Shown: positions 6,268 through 16,245, counted from the first letter of the stretch. The stretch: 64,000 nucleotides of DNA from Acetobacter senegalensis (GCF_001580995.1 NZ_LHZU01000148.1:1-64000), one strand, 5' to 3'. The notes: a model not told the origin generated them from the sequence alone. Numbers and translations are program-made.

Positions 6268-9200
6268 TTATTCGCTTCCGATAGCGTTGGAGGCGGGTGA
6301 GGGCTGTTCCTGTCGTTCGCTGATGCGTCTGACACGGAAGAGGCGCAGAACCCCGACAAAAAAGACCGGCACAAAATAGACAGCCAGCAGGGTTGCCGTG
6401 CCCATACCGCCCACCACGGCCGTGCCGATGGCAATACGGGAGGCCGAGCCAGCGCCAGAGGCAATGGCCAGCGGGAACACACCCACCACAAAGGCGATGG
6501 AGGTCATCAGAATGGGACGCAGGCGTTCCCGTGCGGCGGTCAGAACAGCTTCTTCAAGAGTATGACCCTGTTCAAAGCCAGCCTTTGCAAATTCCACAAT
6601 CAGGATGGCGTTTTTCACGGCCAGCCCCACAGTGGTCAGCAGCCCGACCTGGAAGTAGACGTCGTTATCCATACCGCGCAGCAGGGTGGCGGCAATGGCC
6701 CCCAGCACGCCCAGAGGCACCACCAGAATAACCGCCAGCGGAATGGCCCAGCTTTCATACAGGGCCGCAAGGCACAGCAGAATGACCACGGCCGCCAGAG
6801 CATAGAGCGGGCCGGTGGAGGAACCGGACGCAATCTGTTCAAAAGAAAGGCCGGTCCATTCATACCCGATGCCGGTGGGCAGCTTTTTCAGGATGTCCTG
6901 AATGGCCGCAATGGAATCCCCCGAACTGTAACCGGCAGCGGGCTGGCCGAGAATTTCAAAGGCGTTCAGGCCGTTGTAGTTCTCAACCTTCTGCGGTCCC
7001 ACAATCCAGTGGCCACTGATAAAGGCGTTCAGCGGGGTAAGCGTGTTCAGCGCGTTACGAATATACCATTTATTCAGGTCATCAGGCAGCATGCGGGCTT
7101 CGGGCACGCCCTGAATATAGACCTGTTTTACACGGTCATTCCGCGTGAACTGGTTGACGTAGATGGACCCCAGAGCCCCTTCAATGGTGCTGTTGATATC
7201 ATCAATGGTAATGCCCAGCGCATTGGCTTTTTCACGGTCAATGTCCAGATGATACTGGGAGGCATCTTCCATGCCGTTCGGGCGCACGGCCATCAGGCGC
7301 TTGTCCTGAGCCGCCAGGCCCAACACCATGTTCCGGGCGTCCAGCAGTTTCTGGTGGCCCAGATGTCCACGGTCTTCCAGTTCAAGGTCAAAGCCGGTGG
7401 CATTGCCCAGTTCCAGCACCGCAGGCGGGTTGATGGCAAAGATCTGCGCTTTCGGGTTGAACCAGAAATGCATCATGATGCGGTTGGCAATGGCGGCAGA
7501 CGTCTGCCCGGCGCCCGTGCGCAGCTTCCAGTCTTTCAGGCGGATGAAGAACGCCCCTGAGTTCTGGCCCTGCCCGGCAAAGTTGAAGCCGTTCATAGAA
7601 TAGACGGATTCAACCAGATTGCCTTCAGTCTTGAGGATGTAATCCGCAATTTCATGGTTCATGGCCGCCGTCTGTTCCATGGGCGTATTGGGCGGCATGG
7701 TGACCTGACCAAAAATAAGCCCCTGATCTTCATCCGGCAGGAACCCTGATGGCAGCTTCATGAACAGGAAGACCGCCAGACCGGTGATCAGCGCAAACCC
7801 GATGAGGGAAAGTGCCATCCGGCTGATCAGGAACTGCACCCCGCGCAGATAGCCATTGGTCAGCTTATGGAAATAGCGATTGAACCATCCCGCCGGGCCT
7901 TTGGTTTTTTCATGCGTGCCGGGTTTGAGCATGGTGGCGCACAGGGCTGGCGTGAGCACCATGGCCACCAGAACAGAAAGCCACATGGCTGCAACAATGG
8001 TGACAGAGAACTGCCGGTAGATCACACCCACGGAACCGGAGAAGGCCGCCATGGGCAGGAAGACGGCGCTGAGCACCAGAACGATGCCCACCAGAGCGCC
8101 CGAGATTTCATCCATGGAGACGCGGGAGGCTTCAACCGGAGAAAGGTTTTTCTCCGTCATCACACGTTCCACGTTTTCCACCACCACAATGGCGTCATCC
8201 ACCAGCAGGCCAACGGCCAGCACCATGGCCAGCATGGTCAGGGTGTTGATGGAATAGCCAAACAGTTCCAGCAGACCGAACGTACCCAGCAGCACAACAG
8301 GCACCGCAATGGTGGGAATAAGCGTGGCCCGGAAATTCTGCAGGAAGATCAGCATCACCAGGAACACAAGCCCAATGGCTTCCAGCAGCGTGATGACCAC
8401 TTCTTCAATGGAAAGCGTAATAAAGGGCTGCGTATCCAGCGGGTAAACGGTTTTCAGACCCGGCGGGAAAAACTTTTCCAACTGGGTGATCTGCGCGCGC
8501 ACTGCGGCTTCGGTTGAAATCTGGTTTGCGCCGGGGGCGAGCTTCAGCGCCATGCCGGAGGCCGGCATGTTGTTGTAGAAGGAGTTGGTGTTGTAGGTCT
8601 GTGGGCCCAGTTCAACCTTCGCAATATCACTGATACGCACCTGAGAGCCGTCTGGCTGAACTTTCAGGATGATCTTGCGAAACTCTTCCGGTGAGGTCAG
8701 TCGCGTCGGGCCGATAATGGTGGCATCCAGCCGGATACCCTTGCTGGCCGGAAGACCGCCCAGTTCACCAGAGGAAATCTGGATGTTCTGGTTCTGAATG
8801 GCTGCCTGAACATCCCTCACCGTCAGCCCGTAGCTGAACAGTTTGCCGGGGTCCATCCAGATGCGCATGGCGTATTCGGACCCGAACAGCGTGTGATCAC
8901 CCACGCCCGTTACACGGCTGAGGGGGTCAGAAATGTTGGAGGCCACATAATCGGCAATATCCGCGCCGCTCATGCTGCCATCAGTGGAAATGAAGGCCAG
9001 AACCATCATGAAGTTCTTGACGGCTTTGGTGATGCTGAGGCCCTGAGCCGTGACTTCCGTTGGCAGTTTGGGCTGAGCAAGCTGGAGCTTGTTCTGCACC
9101 TGCACCTGCGCAATGTCCGGGTTGGTACCCTGTGCGAAGGTCAGGTCAATTTCCATCTGGCCAGAGGCGTAAGACTGCGCGGAAATATATTCCAGATGGT

Positions 9201-9423
9201 CCAGCCCGAACATCTGCTGAAGGATGGGGCGCACAACCGTATCGTTCACCGTATCCGCTGAGGCACCAGGGTAGGTGACGGAAATGGCGATCTGGGGTGG
9301 CGCGATGCTGGGATACTGGGCAATGGGCAGCCGGAAGATGGACAGCCCGCCAACCAGCATGATGATGAGACTGATGACCCACGCAAAAATGGGTCTATCA
9401 ATGAAAAAGCGCGACAGGGACAT
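6268..9423 (-). CDS. RND multidrug efflux permease (HAE1 family, AcrB/MexB-like)
   Basis: This 1051-residue inner-membrane pump has the full length and order of the AcrB family: TM1 (FAWVISLIIMLVGGLSIFRLPIAQYP), a large periplasmic loop, TM2-TM6, a second loop, and TM8-TM12. The proton-relay residues are present: two adjacent aspartates in GLLVDDAIVVVENVERVM and a lysine in GLAVKNAILIVEFAKAG. The signature ISVTYPGASADTVNDTVVRPI marks the hydrophobe/amphiphile exporter class. It takes drugs, solvents or bile-like compounds from the periplasm or membrane and passes them to the outer-membrane channel, driven by protons. The adaptor gene lies 5 bp upstream and the channel gene 4 bp downstream, so this is a tight operon. 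Confidence 0.96.
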   Translation of the reverse strand: MSLSRFFIDRPIFAWVISLIIMLVGGLSIFRLPIAQYPSIAPPQIAISVTYPGASADTVNDTVVRPILQQMFGLDHLEYISAQSYASGQMEIDLTFAQGTNPDIAQVQVQNKLQLAQPKLPTEVTAQGLSITKAVKNFMMVLAFISTDGSMSGADIADYVASNISDPLSRVTGVGDHTLFGSEYAMRIWMDPGKLFSYGLTVRDVQAAIQNQNIQISSGELGGLPASKGIRLDATIIGPTRLTSPEEFRKIILKVQPDGSQVRISDIAKVELGPQTYNTNSFYNNMPASGMALKLAPGANQISTEAAVRAQITQLEKFFPPGLKTVYPLDTQPFITLSIEEVVITLLEAIGLVFLVMLIFLQNFRATLIPTIAVPVVLLGTFGLLELFGYSINTLTMLAMVLAVGLLVDDAIVVVENVERVMTEKNLSPVEASRVSMDEISGALVGIVLVLSAVFLPMAAFSGSVGVIYRQFSVTIVAAMWLSVLVAMVLTPALCATMLKPGTHEKTKGPAGWFNRYFHKLTNGYLRGVQFLISRMALSLIGFALITGLAVFLFMKLPSGFLPDEDQGLIFGQVTMPPNTPMEQTAAMNHEIADYILKTEGNLVESVYSMNGFNFAGQGQNSGAFFIRLKDWKLRTGAGQTSAAIANRIMMHFWFNPKAQIFAINPPAVLELGNATGFDLELEDRGHLGHQKLLDARNMVLGLAAQDKRLMAVRPNGMEDASQYHLDIDREKANALGITIDDINSTIEGALGSIYVNQFTRNDRVKQVYIQGVPEARMLPDDLNKWYIRNALNTLTPLNAFISGHWIVGPQKVENYNGLNAFEILGQPAAGYSSGDSIAAIQDILKKLPTGIGYEWTGLSFEQIASGSSTGPLYALAAVVILLCLAALYESWAIPLAVILVVPLGVLGAIAATLLRGMDNDVYFQVGLLTTVGLAVKNAILIVEFAKAGFEQGHTLEEAVLTAARERLRPILMTSIAFVVGVFPLAIASGAGSASRIAIGTAVVGGMGTATLLAVYFVPVFFVGVLRLFRVRRISERQEQPSPASNAIGSE

Positions 9424-9428
9424 GAGTC

Positions 9429-10610
9429 TTACTGGCCCTTGTTCTGGCTGGCGGCGTCTGGGGAGGACGCTGCCGGAGGCGTGGTGGCTTCTTCAGGCTT
9501 GACCTTGGCGCCCGGCTTCACTTTCTGCACGCCAACAGTCACCACACGCTCACCATCTTTCAGGCCACCGGTTACAAGCCAGTTGTCGCCAACTGCCTGA
9601 CCAATCTGGATCTGTCGCAGTTCAGCGGTGTCATCGGGCTTGATGACCCATACCTGCGCATCGCCGTGGGTGTTGTGGCTTACGGCCTGCTGGGGCACCA
9701 GAAGACTGTTGGGGTCAGAACCTTCTTCCAGTTGCGCATGAACATACATGCCCGGCAGCAGCATTTTATCCGGGTTGGGCATGATGGCACGGACCACAAC
9801 AGAGGCCGTGGAGGTGTCCACGTTTACTTCAGAAAGAGCCATGCGGCCCACGTGTTCGTAGGTGGAGCCATCTTCCAGCGTGAGGGTCACGGGCACTTCA
9901 CCATTCGGCTGGCGCTCGATACGGCCCTGTGCCATCTCCCGCTTCAACCGCAAAAGGGTGATGGCAGGCAGGTTAACGTCCACATAAATGGGGTCCAGAC
10001 GCGTGACAATGGCAGTGTTGTCTGTCTGATTGGCGGTAACAAGCGCACCAACCGTGATGAGCGTACGGCTGATCCGGCCGGAAATGGGTGCGTACATCTT
10101 GGTATAACCAAGATTGACCTCGGCACTTTCCACCTGCCCTTTGGCGCTGAGAATCTGACCCTGTGCCTGCTTTTCCGCAGCAAGAGCATCATCATATTCC
10201 TGGCTGCTGACCGCATGCGCCTTCACCAGAGAGCGGTAGCGTTCAAGTTTGGCGCGTGCTGTGACTTCAGCCGCTTCGGCTTCAGCCAACTGGCCGCGTG
10301 CCGTGTCATACGCGGCCTGATAACGGGAGGGATCAATCTGATAGAGCTGCTGGCCTGCTTTTACATCAGCCCCTTCCGTGAACAGGCGTTTCTGGATAAC
10401 GCCTGTTACCTGCGGGCGCACCTGAGCAATTTCAAATGCATCCGTGCGGCCCGGCAGGCTGGTATGGATGGTCACAGCCTGTGGGTGAAGGGTTATAACA
10501 CTGACCGTCTGGGGAGGGAGCTTTGGCGCGGGGGCTTTGCGGTTACAGCCTGCCAGGGCCAGCAGAGCGACAGCCGATACCAGAAAACGGCGTAAGGGAA
10601 TGGAGTGCAT
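9429..10610 (-). CDS. RND efflux periplasmic adaptor lipoprotein (membrane fusion protein)
   Basis: This 393-residue adaptor links the permease to the outer-membrane channel. The start at 10610 gives a lipoprotein signal with LALAGC and lipidated Cys at residue 22. Longer in-frame starts lack a sensible signal. The family landmarks are VRPQVTGVIQKRLFTEGADVKAGQQLYQIDP (first lipoyl half), an alpha-helical hairpin around residues 100-165, the second lipoyl half YTKMYAPISGRISRTLITVGALV, then beta-barrel and membrane-proximal domains. It is the first gene of the operon. A palindromic operator candidate lies about 160 bp upstream. No local regulator gene is present. Confidence 0.93.
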   Translation of the reverse strand: MHSIPLRRFLVSAVALLALAGCNRKAPAPKLPPQTVSVITLHPQAVTIHTSLPGRTDAFEIAQVRPQVTGVIQKRLFTEGADVKAGQQLYQIDPSRYQAAYDTARGQLAEAEAAEVTARAKLERYRSLVKAHAVSSQEYDDALAAEKQAQGQILSAKGQVESAEVNLGYTKMYAPISGRISRTLITVGALVTANQTDNTAIVTRLDPIYVDVNLPAITLLRLKREMAQGRIERQPNGEVPVTLTLEDGSTYEHVGRMALSEVNVDTSTASVVVRAIMPNPDKMLLPGMYVHAQLEEGSDPNSLLVPQQAVSHNTHGDAQVWVIKPDDTAELRQIQIGQAVGDNWLVTGGLKDGERVVTVGVQKVKPGAKVKPEEATTPPAASSPDAASQNKGQ

Positions 10611-10767
10611 TGTCACGCTGGCGTATCCTGCCTTTGAAAAAACCAACAAGAAAGAAGCACGCCGACACCCTTCTTTAAGCAGAAGCACAGGCGGAAGGGA
10701 TGACCGCCTGTGGGGAAGATACGGGAGAGTGTCAGCGTGCGAACCGGATAATGGGAGAGAAGATGGG

Positions 10768-10786
10768 AAAAACAGTACTGTTTGTT
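10768..10786 (-). promoter_or_regulatory. Palindromic operator candidate upstream of the RND operon
   Basis: AAACAGTACTGTTT at 10770-10783 is a perfect 14-bp palindrome within AAAAACAGTACTGTTTGTT. It lies in the 264-bp gap between the adaptor start and the sugar transporter. RND operons are commonly repressed by TetR-family proteins that bind such perfect palindromes. The regulator itself is not in the window, so the assignment is inferred. Confidence 0.5.
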
Positions 10787-10874
10787 ACCTTTTCCCGCGT
10801 AGGCTAAAAGCCACCCCATATCTAGTCAAGAGAGCAAGTGTGTCTGGCGGTGTGCGGTAGCGGGTAAAATCCGC

Positions 10875-12272
10875 TTACCGCCCGATTTCTCTCAGTTTTT
10901 TTCCGGCCATGAGATTCTGTTCAATCACTTCCAGAGAAATGCCTTTGGTTTCGGGCACGAACACTTTTGTCAGAACAAGGAACAGGCCGTTCAGCAAGGC
11001 AATCAGGCCAAAGGTTTTTGCGCCGCCCAGCCACCCAAGAAGGCTGAGGAAGGATGCCCCCACAATCATGTTGGAAATCCAGTTGGTCAGGGTGGAAAGG
11101 GTAATCCCCAGGTCACGCCCTTTGATCGGCTGAATTTCAGAACACAGAACCCACATGAGCGGCCCGGCGGACATGGCGTGTGCCACGATAAAGATCATGA
11201 TGAGGAAAACACACAGAATTTTTGCGCCATCGCTTTCCATGCCCACATGGTTGAGCACGGCCAGCGCTGCCATGGAGACAGTCATGATGGAAAACCCGCA
11301 ATACAGAATCGGTTTGCGACCCCAGCGGTCCACCAGCCCGATGGCGGCAAGAGTGGCCAGCACGTTTACAAAGCCGATCATGGCTGTGCACCACATCTGG
11401 GCGGTGCCCACAAACCCTGCCATGGCAAAGATTTTGGGGGCGTAATACATCACCACGTTAATACCGGCGAACTGCTGCATGGCCTGAAGCATGACGCCAA
11501 GCAGAATGGAGCGCCGAAAATTGGCGTTTTCCCATAAGAGGCCAAACCCGCCCTGCCGCTGTTTGAGTTGTTCATCAATGGCGCGGATTTCGGCATGGGC
11601 TTCATGCGCAGTGGGGCGCAGGTCTTTCAGAACAGCCAGCGCTTCTTCCCGGCGGCCCTGCATCATCAGCCAGCGGGGGCTGTAGGGCAGGAACAGCACA
11701 CCCACCACAAACAACACACCGGGGATGGCAATCATCCCGAACATCCAACGCCACTGGGCATGGTAGCTGAGAAGCGTATCGCTGATGAACGCCATGAAAA
11801 TGCCAACGGTAATCATGAGCTGGTAGGTGGAGATCATGGCTCCACGGGTGTTCTCACTGGCAATTTCAGACAGGTAGAGAGGGGAGGTAAAGGCCGCAAT
11901 GCCAATGGCCAGTCCCATCATGGCGCGCCCCCAGATCATGCTGGCCACAGACCATGCCAAAGCGCAGCCCAGCGAGCCGATAATGAAAATCACGCCCCCC
12001 ATTACCAAAGCCCATTTGCGGCCCGTAATCTTGGCCAGCCATCCGGCAAGCACAGCCCCAACAGCAGCCCCAGCCATCATGGCGCTGACAATCCATTCCT
12101 GCGCAAAGGTGGAGGCATGGAAGGCGTCAGACACAAAATCCAGCGCACCGGAGATCACACCGATATCAAGCCCGGACATAAGACCGCCCGTAGCGGCAAG
12201 TATTCCTATGATAATGGTGCGGAATTGAGAGGATGTATCAGTATTTTCTGAAGGGTTACTGATCTGTGGCAT
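10875..12272 (-). CDS. Sugar/H+ symporter, MFS sugar-porter family
   Basis: This is a 465-residue inner-membrane protein with 12 predicted helices. The sugar-porter signatures are present: GRAMMGLAIGIAAFTSPLYLSE (helix 4-5 region), PYSPRWLMMQGR (the PESPRWL position), QQFAGINVVMYYAPKIF in helix 7, LVDRWGRKPIL, and the C-terminal VPETKGISLEVIEQNL. QQFAGIN and PETKG are typical of GalP/XylE/AraE-type proton symporters for hexoses or pentoses. The exact sugar cannot be assigned. It is monocistronic, on the same strand as the RND operon but separated by 264 bp. Confidence 0.9.
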   Translation of the reverse strand: MPQISNPSENTDTSSQFRTIIIGILAATGGLMSGLDIGVISGALDFVSDAFHASTFAQEWIVSAMMAGAAVGAVLAGWLAKITGRKWALVMGGVIFIIGSLGCALAWSVASMIWGRAMMGLAIGIAAFTSPLYLSEIASENTRGAMISTYQLMITVGIFMAFISDTLLSYHAQWRWMFGMIAIPGVLFVVGVLFLPYSPRWLMMQGRREEALAVLKDLRPTAHEAHAEIRAIDEQLKQRQGGFGLLWENANFRRSILLGVMLQAMQQFAGINVVMYYAPKIFAMAGFVGTAQMWCTAMIGFVNVLATLAAIGLVDRWGRKPILYCGFSIMTVSMAALAVLNHVGMESDGAKILCVFLIMIFIVAHAMSAGPLMWVLCSEIQPIKGRDLGITLSTLTNWISNMIVGASFLSLLGWLGGAKTFGLIALLNGLFLVLTKVFVPETKGISLEVIEQNLMAGKKLREIGR

Positions 12273-12564
12273 GATATATGAAAAAGCCCTTTGATAATTT
12301 TGTTTTTTATTTGAAGAGGCTATGGACCGTAAAATCCGGGGGTAAACTGGAAATGGCGGTTTTCTGCTTCATTTTCGTTTTCATGCCACATCATGTAGCG
12401 GAAATATATTACTTCCTGACCCAGCGTGAGGAGAAAATGGCAAACTGGATACAAATCAGAGCGGCTGCTTAAAAAGCCGTGAGAATGCGCTGGCGGGTTT
12501 GCTGTGTCTGAAGGTTGGGCGTCAGGCTTTTCGCTCTTCACATCAGGCTTTTAACGCCGCTGTT
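12273..12564. other. Non-coding stretch with a short direct repeat
   Basis: This 292-bp gap lies between the sugar transporter start and the rodA stop. TCAGGCTTTT occurs twice, at 12522-12531 and 12543-12552. The possible 64-codon plus-strand frame at 12278-12472 resembles no family I know. No clear terminator or RNA gene is seen. Confidence 0.4.
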
Positions 12565-13722
12565 TCAGGTCGTTTCCTCGTCTTCGCTTTCGCCAAAGCG
12601 GGAATCGCGGTGCACCCAGGTGGAAAGCAGCAGGCCAAACCCCAGCATCACGTTCAGCATGGCGGACCCACCATAAGACACTAGTGGCAGAGGCACGCCC
12701 CCAACCGGAATGGCCCCCATGACCATGGAAAGGTTTACAAGGCAGTAGAGGAAGAAGTTCATGCTGATACCCAGCGCAACCAGCCGCCCGAAACGGTTGC
12801 GGCTGCGGATGGCCATCAGCATGCCCCCCAGAATGAGCACCAGCAGCAGACCAATGACCGTAATGGCCCCCACATACCCCCATTCTTCGGCAATCATGGT
12901 GAAAATGAAGTCGGTCTGTTTTTCGGGCAGGAAGTTGAGCTGCCCTTGTGATCCATGCAGATAGCCCTGGCCCCACATACCACCTGAACCAAGCGCAATC
13001 TTGGACTGGATGATGTTGTATCCGGCACCCAGCGGGTCGCTTTCCGGGTTCAGGAAGGTGGTTATGCGGGCGCGCTGATAATCATGCAGGTGTGCGTAGG
13101 CAAATTTGGCCATGTAGGGCACGGGCAGAAGCAGCAGCACAATCAGCCACAGGCGCATTCCGGCGGCAAAGAACATGGCCGCGCCAATGCCGCCAATAAT
13201 GGTGGCTGTGCCCAGATTGGGCTCTTTCAGAACCAGCACAACTGGCAACAACACCATGAAGGCAGGCGGTAACAGCCACAGGGGGTTGCCCATGCGGGCG
13301 TAACTGATGCGGTAAAACCACGAGGCCAAAGCCAGTACCAACGCCACTTTGGCGTATTCAGAAGGCTGCACCTGCAAACCGCCGATCATCAGCCAGCGCT
13401 CGGCCCCTTTGCCCACATGGCCCATATGCAACACGGCCACCAGCAGCGTGATGGAGAGCAGGTAAAGCGGCCATGATATGCGCACCAGTATTTTGGGTGG
13501 CAGCATGGCAACCGTGATCATGAGCACAAGCCCAACGGCAAAGCGGGCAGCTTGCGGGGCGGCGAAGGGGTAAGGGGTACCACCGCCTGCCGAATACAGA
13601 GTAATATAACCCACACCCGCCAGAGTGCAGATCAGCAGCACATATAGCCAACTGATGCGCCATAGCTTGGAGAGGAGCCGAAAACTCGGTTCTGCCCGCA
13701 AAAGGCGTTTGTGGAACTTCAT
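12565..13722 (-). CDS. rodA: Peptidoglycan glycosyltransferase RodA (SEDS family)
   Basis: This is a 385-residue polytopic membrane protein of the FtsW/RodA/SpoVE (SEDS) family. Recognisable blocks are WLMIGGLQVQPSEYAKVALVLALA, KEPNLGTATI, LNPESDPLGAGYNIIQSKIALGSGGMWGQGYLHGSQGQLNFLPEKQTDFIFTMIAEEWGY and VGGVPLPLVSYGGSAMLNVMLGFGLL. SEDS proteins polymerise lipid II and RodA works with PBP2 in side-wall elongation. The PBP2 gene ends 3 bp upstream in the same operon, as usual for rod-shape loci. It is the last gene of the mre-mrd cluster. Confidence 0.95.
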   Translation of the reverse strand: MKFHKRLLRAEPSFRLLSKLWRISWLYVLLICTLAGVGYITLYSAGGGTPYPFAAPQAARFAVGLVLMITVAMLPPKILVRISWPLYLLSITLLVAVLHMGHVGKGAERWLMIGGLQVQPSEYAKVALVLALASWFYRISYARMGNPLWLLPPAFMVLLPVVLVLKEPNLGTATIIGGIGAAMFFAAGMRLWLIVLLLLPVPYMAKFAYAHLHDYQRARITTFLNPESDPLGAGYNIIQSKIALGSGGMWGQGYLHGSQGQLNFLPEKQTDFIFTMIAEEWGYVGAITVIGLLLVLILGGMLMAIRSRNRFGRLVALGISMNFFLYCLVNLSMVMGAIPVGGVPLPLVSYGGSAMLNVMLGFGLLLSTWVHRDSRFGESEDEETT

Positions 13723-13725
13723 GGC

Positions 13726-15645
13726 TTATTCGATATCGCCCGCATCTGCCACGCTTTCGGGCGGAGGGGTGACATGGTTGACCGGGTCACGCATCAGGGT
13801 GTCGGTCATGATGTCTCGCGCCAGAGGTGCTGCTGCATCAGCCCCGGCGTTTCCGTGCTCGATCACCACAGAAACTGCATATTGAGGGTTATCGTACGGC
13901 GCAAAGCAGATGAACAGCGCGTGCGGCCGATATTCCCAGGGCAGGTTGGCGGAATTGAAGTGACCACTTTCGCGCAGGGCGCGAGACACCCGCCGCACCT
14001 GCGCGGAACCCGTCTTGCCCGCCATGGTCACGCCGGGCAGGGAAAGCCGCGCCTTGGGGGCCGTGCCGTGCTGTTCATTCACAACAGCAAACATGCCACT
14101 GCGCAGGGCCGTGAGGTATTTCTCCGGCATGTTCAGCTCTGGCCAATGGTCTGCCGTGGCTTGCGGCCCGACTTCACTGTTCAAGGCGCGCACCAGATGG
14201 GGCTGCACACTGCGCCCCGTTGCCAGTCGGGAGGTGTAGGTGGCCAGTTGCAGCGGTGTAACCTGCACAAACCCCTGCCCGATGCCACTGACAATGGTAT
14301 CCCCGCCATTCCAGTGGTGGTGGTGTGCCTGCCGCCACGTGGGGGTGGGAATAAGGCCGGTGCGGGTGTGGGGCAGTTCAATGTCCAGCGTTGTGCCAAG
14401 CCCGAACTGGTGGGCTGTATCAGCAATCCGGTCCATGCCTATGCGGCGGGCCATTTCATAGAAATAGACGTCACAGGAATATTTCAGGGCCTGATGCAGG
14501 TCTATGGACCCATGCCCCCAGCGCGACCAGCAGTGAAAGCGGGTTCCGCCAACATCCAGATGACCGGGGCAGAATATCCGGTCGGATGGAGAAAACAGGC
14601 CGGACTGCAAACCGGCCATGGCGACGGCGGGCTTGAAGGTGGAGCCGGGAGGATACACGCCCGCCACGGTCTTGTTGATCAGGGGCGTGCGTTCGTTATT
14701 GGTCCATTCAATCCACTGCGCATGGCTGACGCCGCTATCAAACAGGGAAGGATCAAAGGAGGGTGTGCTGACCATGGCCAGCACCTCGCCATTGCGGCAG
14801 TCCATCACCACGGCAGACGCCGTCTGTTCTCCAATGCGGCCCAGCACTTTCTGTTGCAGGCCGCGGTCAATGGTCAGCCCGATCTCCGTGCCGGGCGCGC
14901 CTTCTATCCGGTTGAGTTCGGACATGACGCGGCCAACTGAGTTGACCTCCATTTCTACGGACCCTGCCGTGCCACGCAGCTTTTCGTCCTGACTTTGCTC
15001 AATGCCAGAGCGCCCAACCCGCATACCGGGAAGGGCCAGCAGGGCAGAGTGAGCCACATCGCGCTCATTGGGGGGCGCGACATAACCGATGATGTGGGCC
15101 AGCAGTTCCCCTTCCGGATAAACGCGGCGGGTGCCCACATCAATCAGAACGCCGGGCAGAGAGGGCGCATTCAGCTCAATCCGCGCCATTTCATCCCAGG
15201 AGAGGAAGTCCCGCAGCATGACGGGCACAAACCGCCGCTGATGGCGCATTTCACGGGCTATGCGGGCGCGGTCCCGTTCATCCAGCGGAATAATGGTGGA
15301 GAACCGTTCTATGGTGCCTGCCACATCTGTGGTTTCTTCCGGCAGGATCAGGGCGCGCCAGTTTTCTTTGTTGTTGGCCAGCGCAATGCCATAGCGGTCC
15401 ACAATACGGCCACGCGGTGGTGCCAGATACCGCTTGCTGACCCGGTTGCTGGCGGCCATGCGGGCGTAGCGGTCTCCATCCTTGACCTGAAGCTGGTAGA
15501 GTTTGTGAGCCAGAACCCCCAGCGTACCCGTTTGCACAGCCATGAACAGCAGCGCACGGCGTGTAAAAACGCCGCGTGCCGGGTCCTTCTGGTTCTTGAT
15601 GGGCATCAGGCGCTGGTTTTCCCGCCTGCGACGCCTCAACCGCAT
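13726..15645 (-). CDS. mrdA: Penicillin-binding protein 2 (elongation transpeptidase)
   Basis: This is a 639-residue class B PBP. The start at 15645 is preferred because AGGAG sits 7 bases before it and it avoids overlapping mreD; a start at 15687 is also open. A basic cytoplasmic tail precedes one membrane helix (ALLFMAVQTGTLGVLAHKLYQL), then the dimerisation domain and the transpeptidase. Active-site motifs are PPGSTFK (Ser335, Lys338), YSCD (Ser390) and MAGKTGSAQ (Lys544). PBP2 cross-links new side-wall peptidoglycan made by RodA and is the target of mecillinam. It is operonic with mreD (19-bp gap) and rodA (3-bp gap). Confidence 0.95.
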   Translation of the reverse strand: MRLRRRRRENQRLMPIKNQKDPARGVFTRRALLFMAVQTGTLGVLAHKLYQLQVKDGDRYARMAASNRVSKRYLAPPRGRIVDRYGIALANNKENWRALILPEETTDVAGTIERFSTIIPLDERDRARIAREMRHQRRFVPVMLRDFLSWDEMARIELNAPSLPGVLIDVGTRRVYPEGELLAHIIGYVAPPNERDVAHSALLALPGMRVGRSGIEQSQDEKLRGTAGSVEMEVNSVGRVMSELNRIEGAPGTEIGLTIDRGLQQKVLGRIGEQTASAVVMDCRNGEVLAMVSTPSFDPSLFDSGVSHAQWIEWTNNERTPLINKTVAGVYPPGSTFKPAVAMAGLQSGLFSPSDRIFCPGHLDVGGTRFHCWSRWGHGSIDLHQALKYSCDVYFYEMARRIGMDRIADTAHQFGLGTTLDIELPHTRTGLIPTPTWRQAHHHHWNGGDTIVSGIGQGFVQVTPLQLATYTSRLATGRSVQPHLVRALNSEVGPQATADHWPELNMPEKYLTALRSGMFAVVNEQHGTAPKARLSLPGVTMAGKTGSAQVRRVSRALRESGHFNSANLPWEYRPHALFICFAPYDNPQYAVSVVIEHGNAGADAAAPLARDIMTDTLMRDPVNHVTPPPESVADAGDIE

Positions 15646-15664
15646 GATGGTTCTCCTGCTGGCA

Positions 15665-16231
15665 TCAGGCGTCTTCCTCATCATCAAGCATACGGAAAAC
15701 CCAGGAGAACAGGGCGGAAAGAGGGGGATAAACCCCTATGCACAGGAAAGATTCAAACAAAGCGGGGGCCATGTCCAGCATATGAAGCCTGAACAGGCAG
15801 GCCAGCCCCCATTGCAGCATGCAGGCGGCCGTGGCCAGAAGGCTGAACACAGCCCACACCAGCAGAAAATGCAGCCGCATGAGACCAAAGCGCGCATAGA
15901 ACGCGACTCCGTGCACCAGCAGCAGAATAAAGGCGCTGACCCCTAACGGCGCAAACCCCACCAGATCCATGAACAGGCCCAGCACAAACACCGCCAGACT
16001 CGGCATGCCGGAGGGCCGCCAGAAGGACCAGAAAAATACGGTGGCGATCACGATGGCGGGCAGCAGTTCAGCCGATCCCGGCAAGGGGATGGGGGCTGAG
16101 AAGACAATAATGGCCAGCGCAATGAACAGTGAGGGCAGCAGGTGCCGCAAGCCGCTATCAAGCCGCTGCCACAGGGTCTGCCGGGGCTGGATTTCCGGTT
16201 CCCATGAAGACATGGAAGGATCAGGCATCAT
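15665..16231 (-). CDS. mreD: Rod shape-determining membrane protein MreD
   Basis: This 188-residue hydrophobic protein has about five to six membrane helices. The IVFSAPIPLPGSAELLPAIVIATVFFWSFWRPSGMPSLAVFVLGLFMDLVGFAPLGVSAFILLL block is typical of MreD (LPD..LVWLFYW.L..P...GFL.GLL.D). It lies 14 bp after mreC and before PBP2, the conserved position. It is an integral part of the elongasome. Two adjacent ATG codons are possible starts. Confidence 0.9.
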   Translation of the reverse strand: MMPDPSMSSWEPEIQPRQTLWQRLDSGLRHLLPSLFIALAIIVFSAPIPLPGSAELLPAIVIATVFFWSFWRPSGMPSLAVFVLGLFMDLVGFAPLGVSAFILLLVHGVAFYARFGLMRLHFLLVWAVFSLLATAACMLQWGLACLFRLHMLDMAPALFESFLCIGVYPPLSALFSWVFRMLDDEEDA

Positions 16232-16245
16232 GGCGTGCGCTGTCC

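Noticed and set aside
12278-12472. Possible 64-codon plus-strand gene between the sugar transporter and rodA
   Set aside because: No ribosome-binding site or family resemblance, and it lies in an upstream regulatory gap; the composition is like non-coding sequence.
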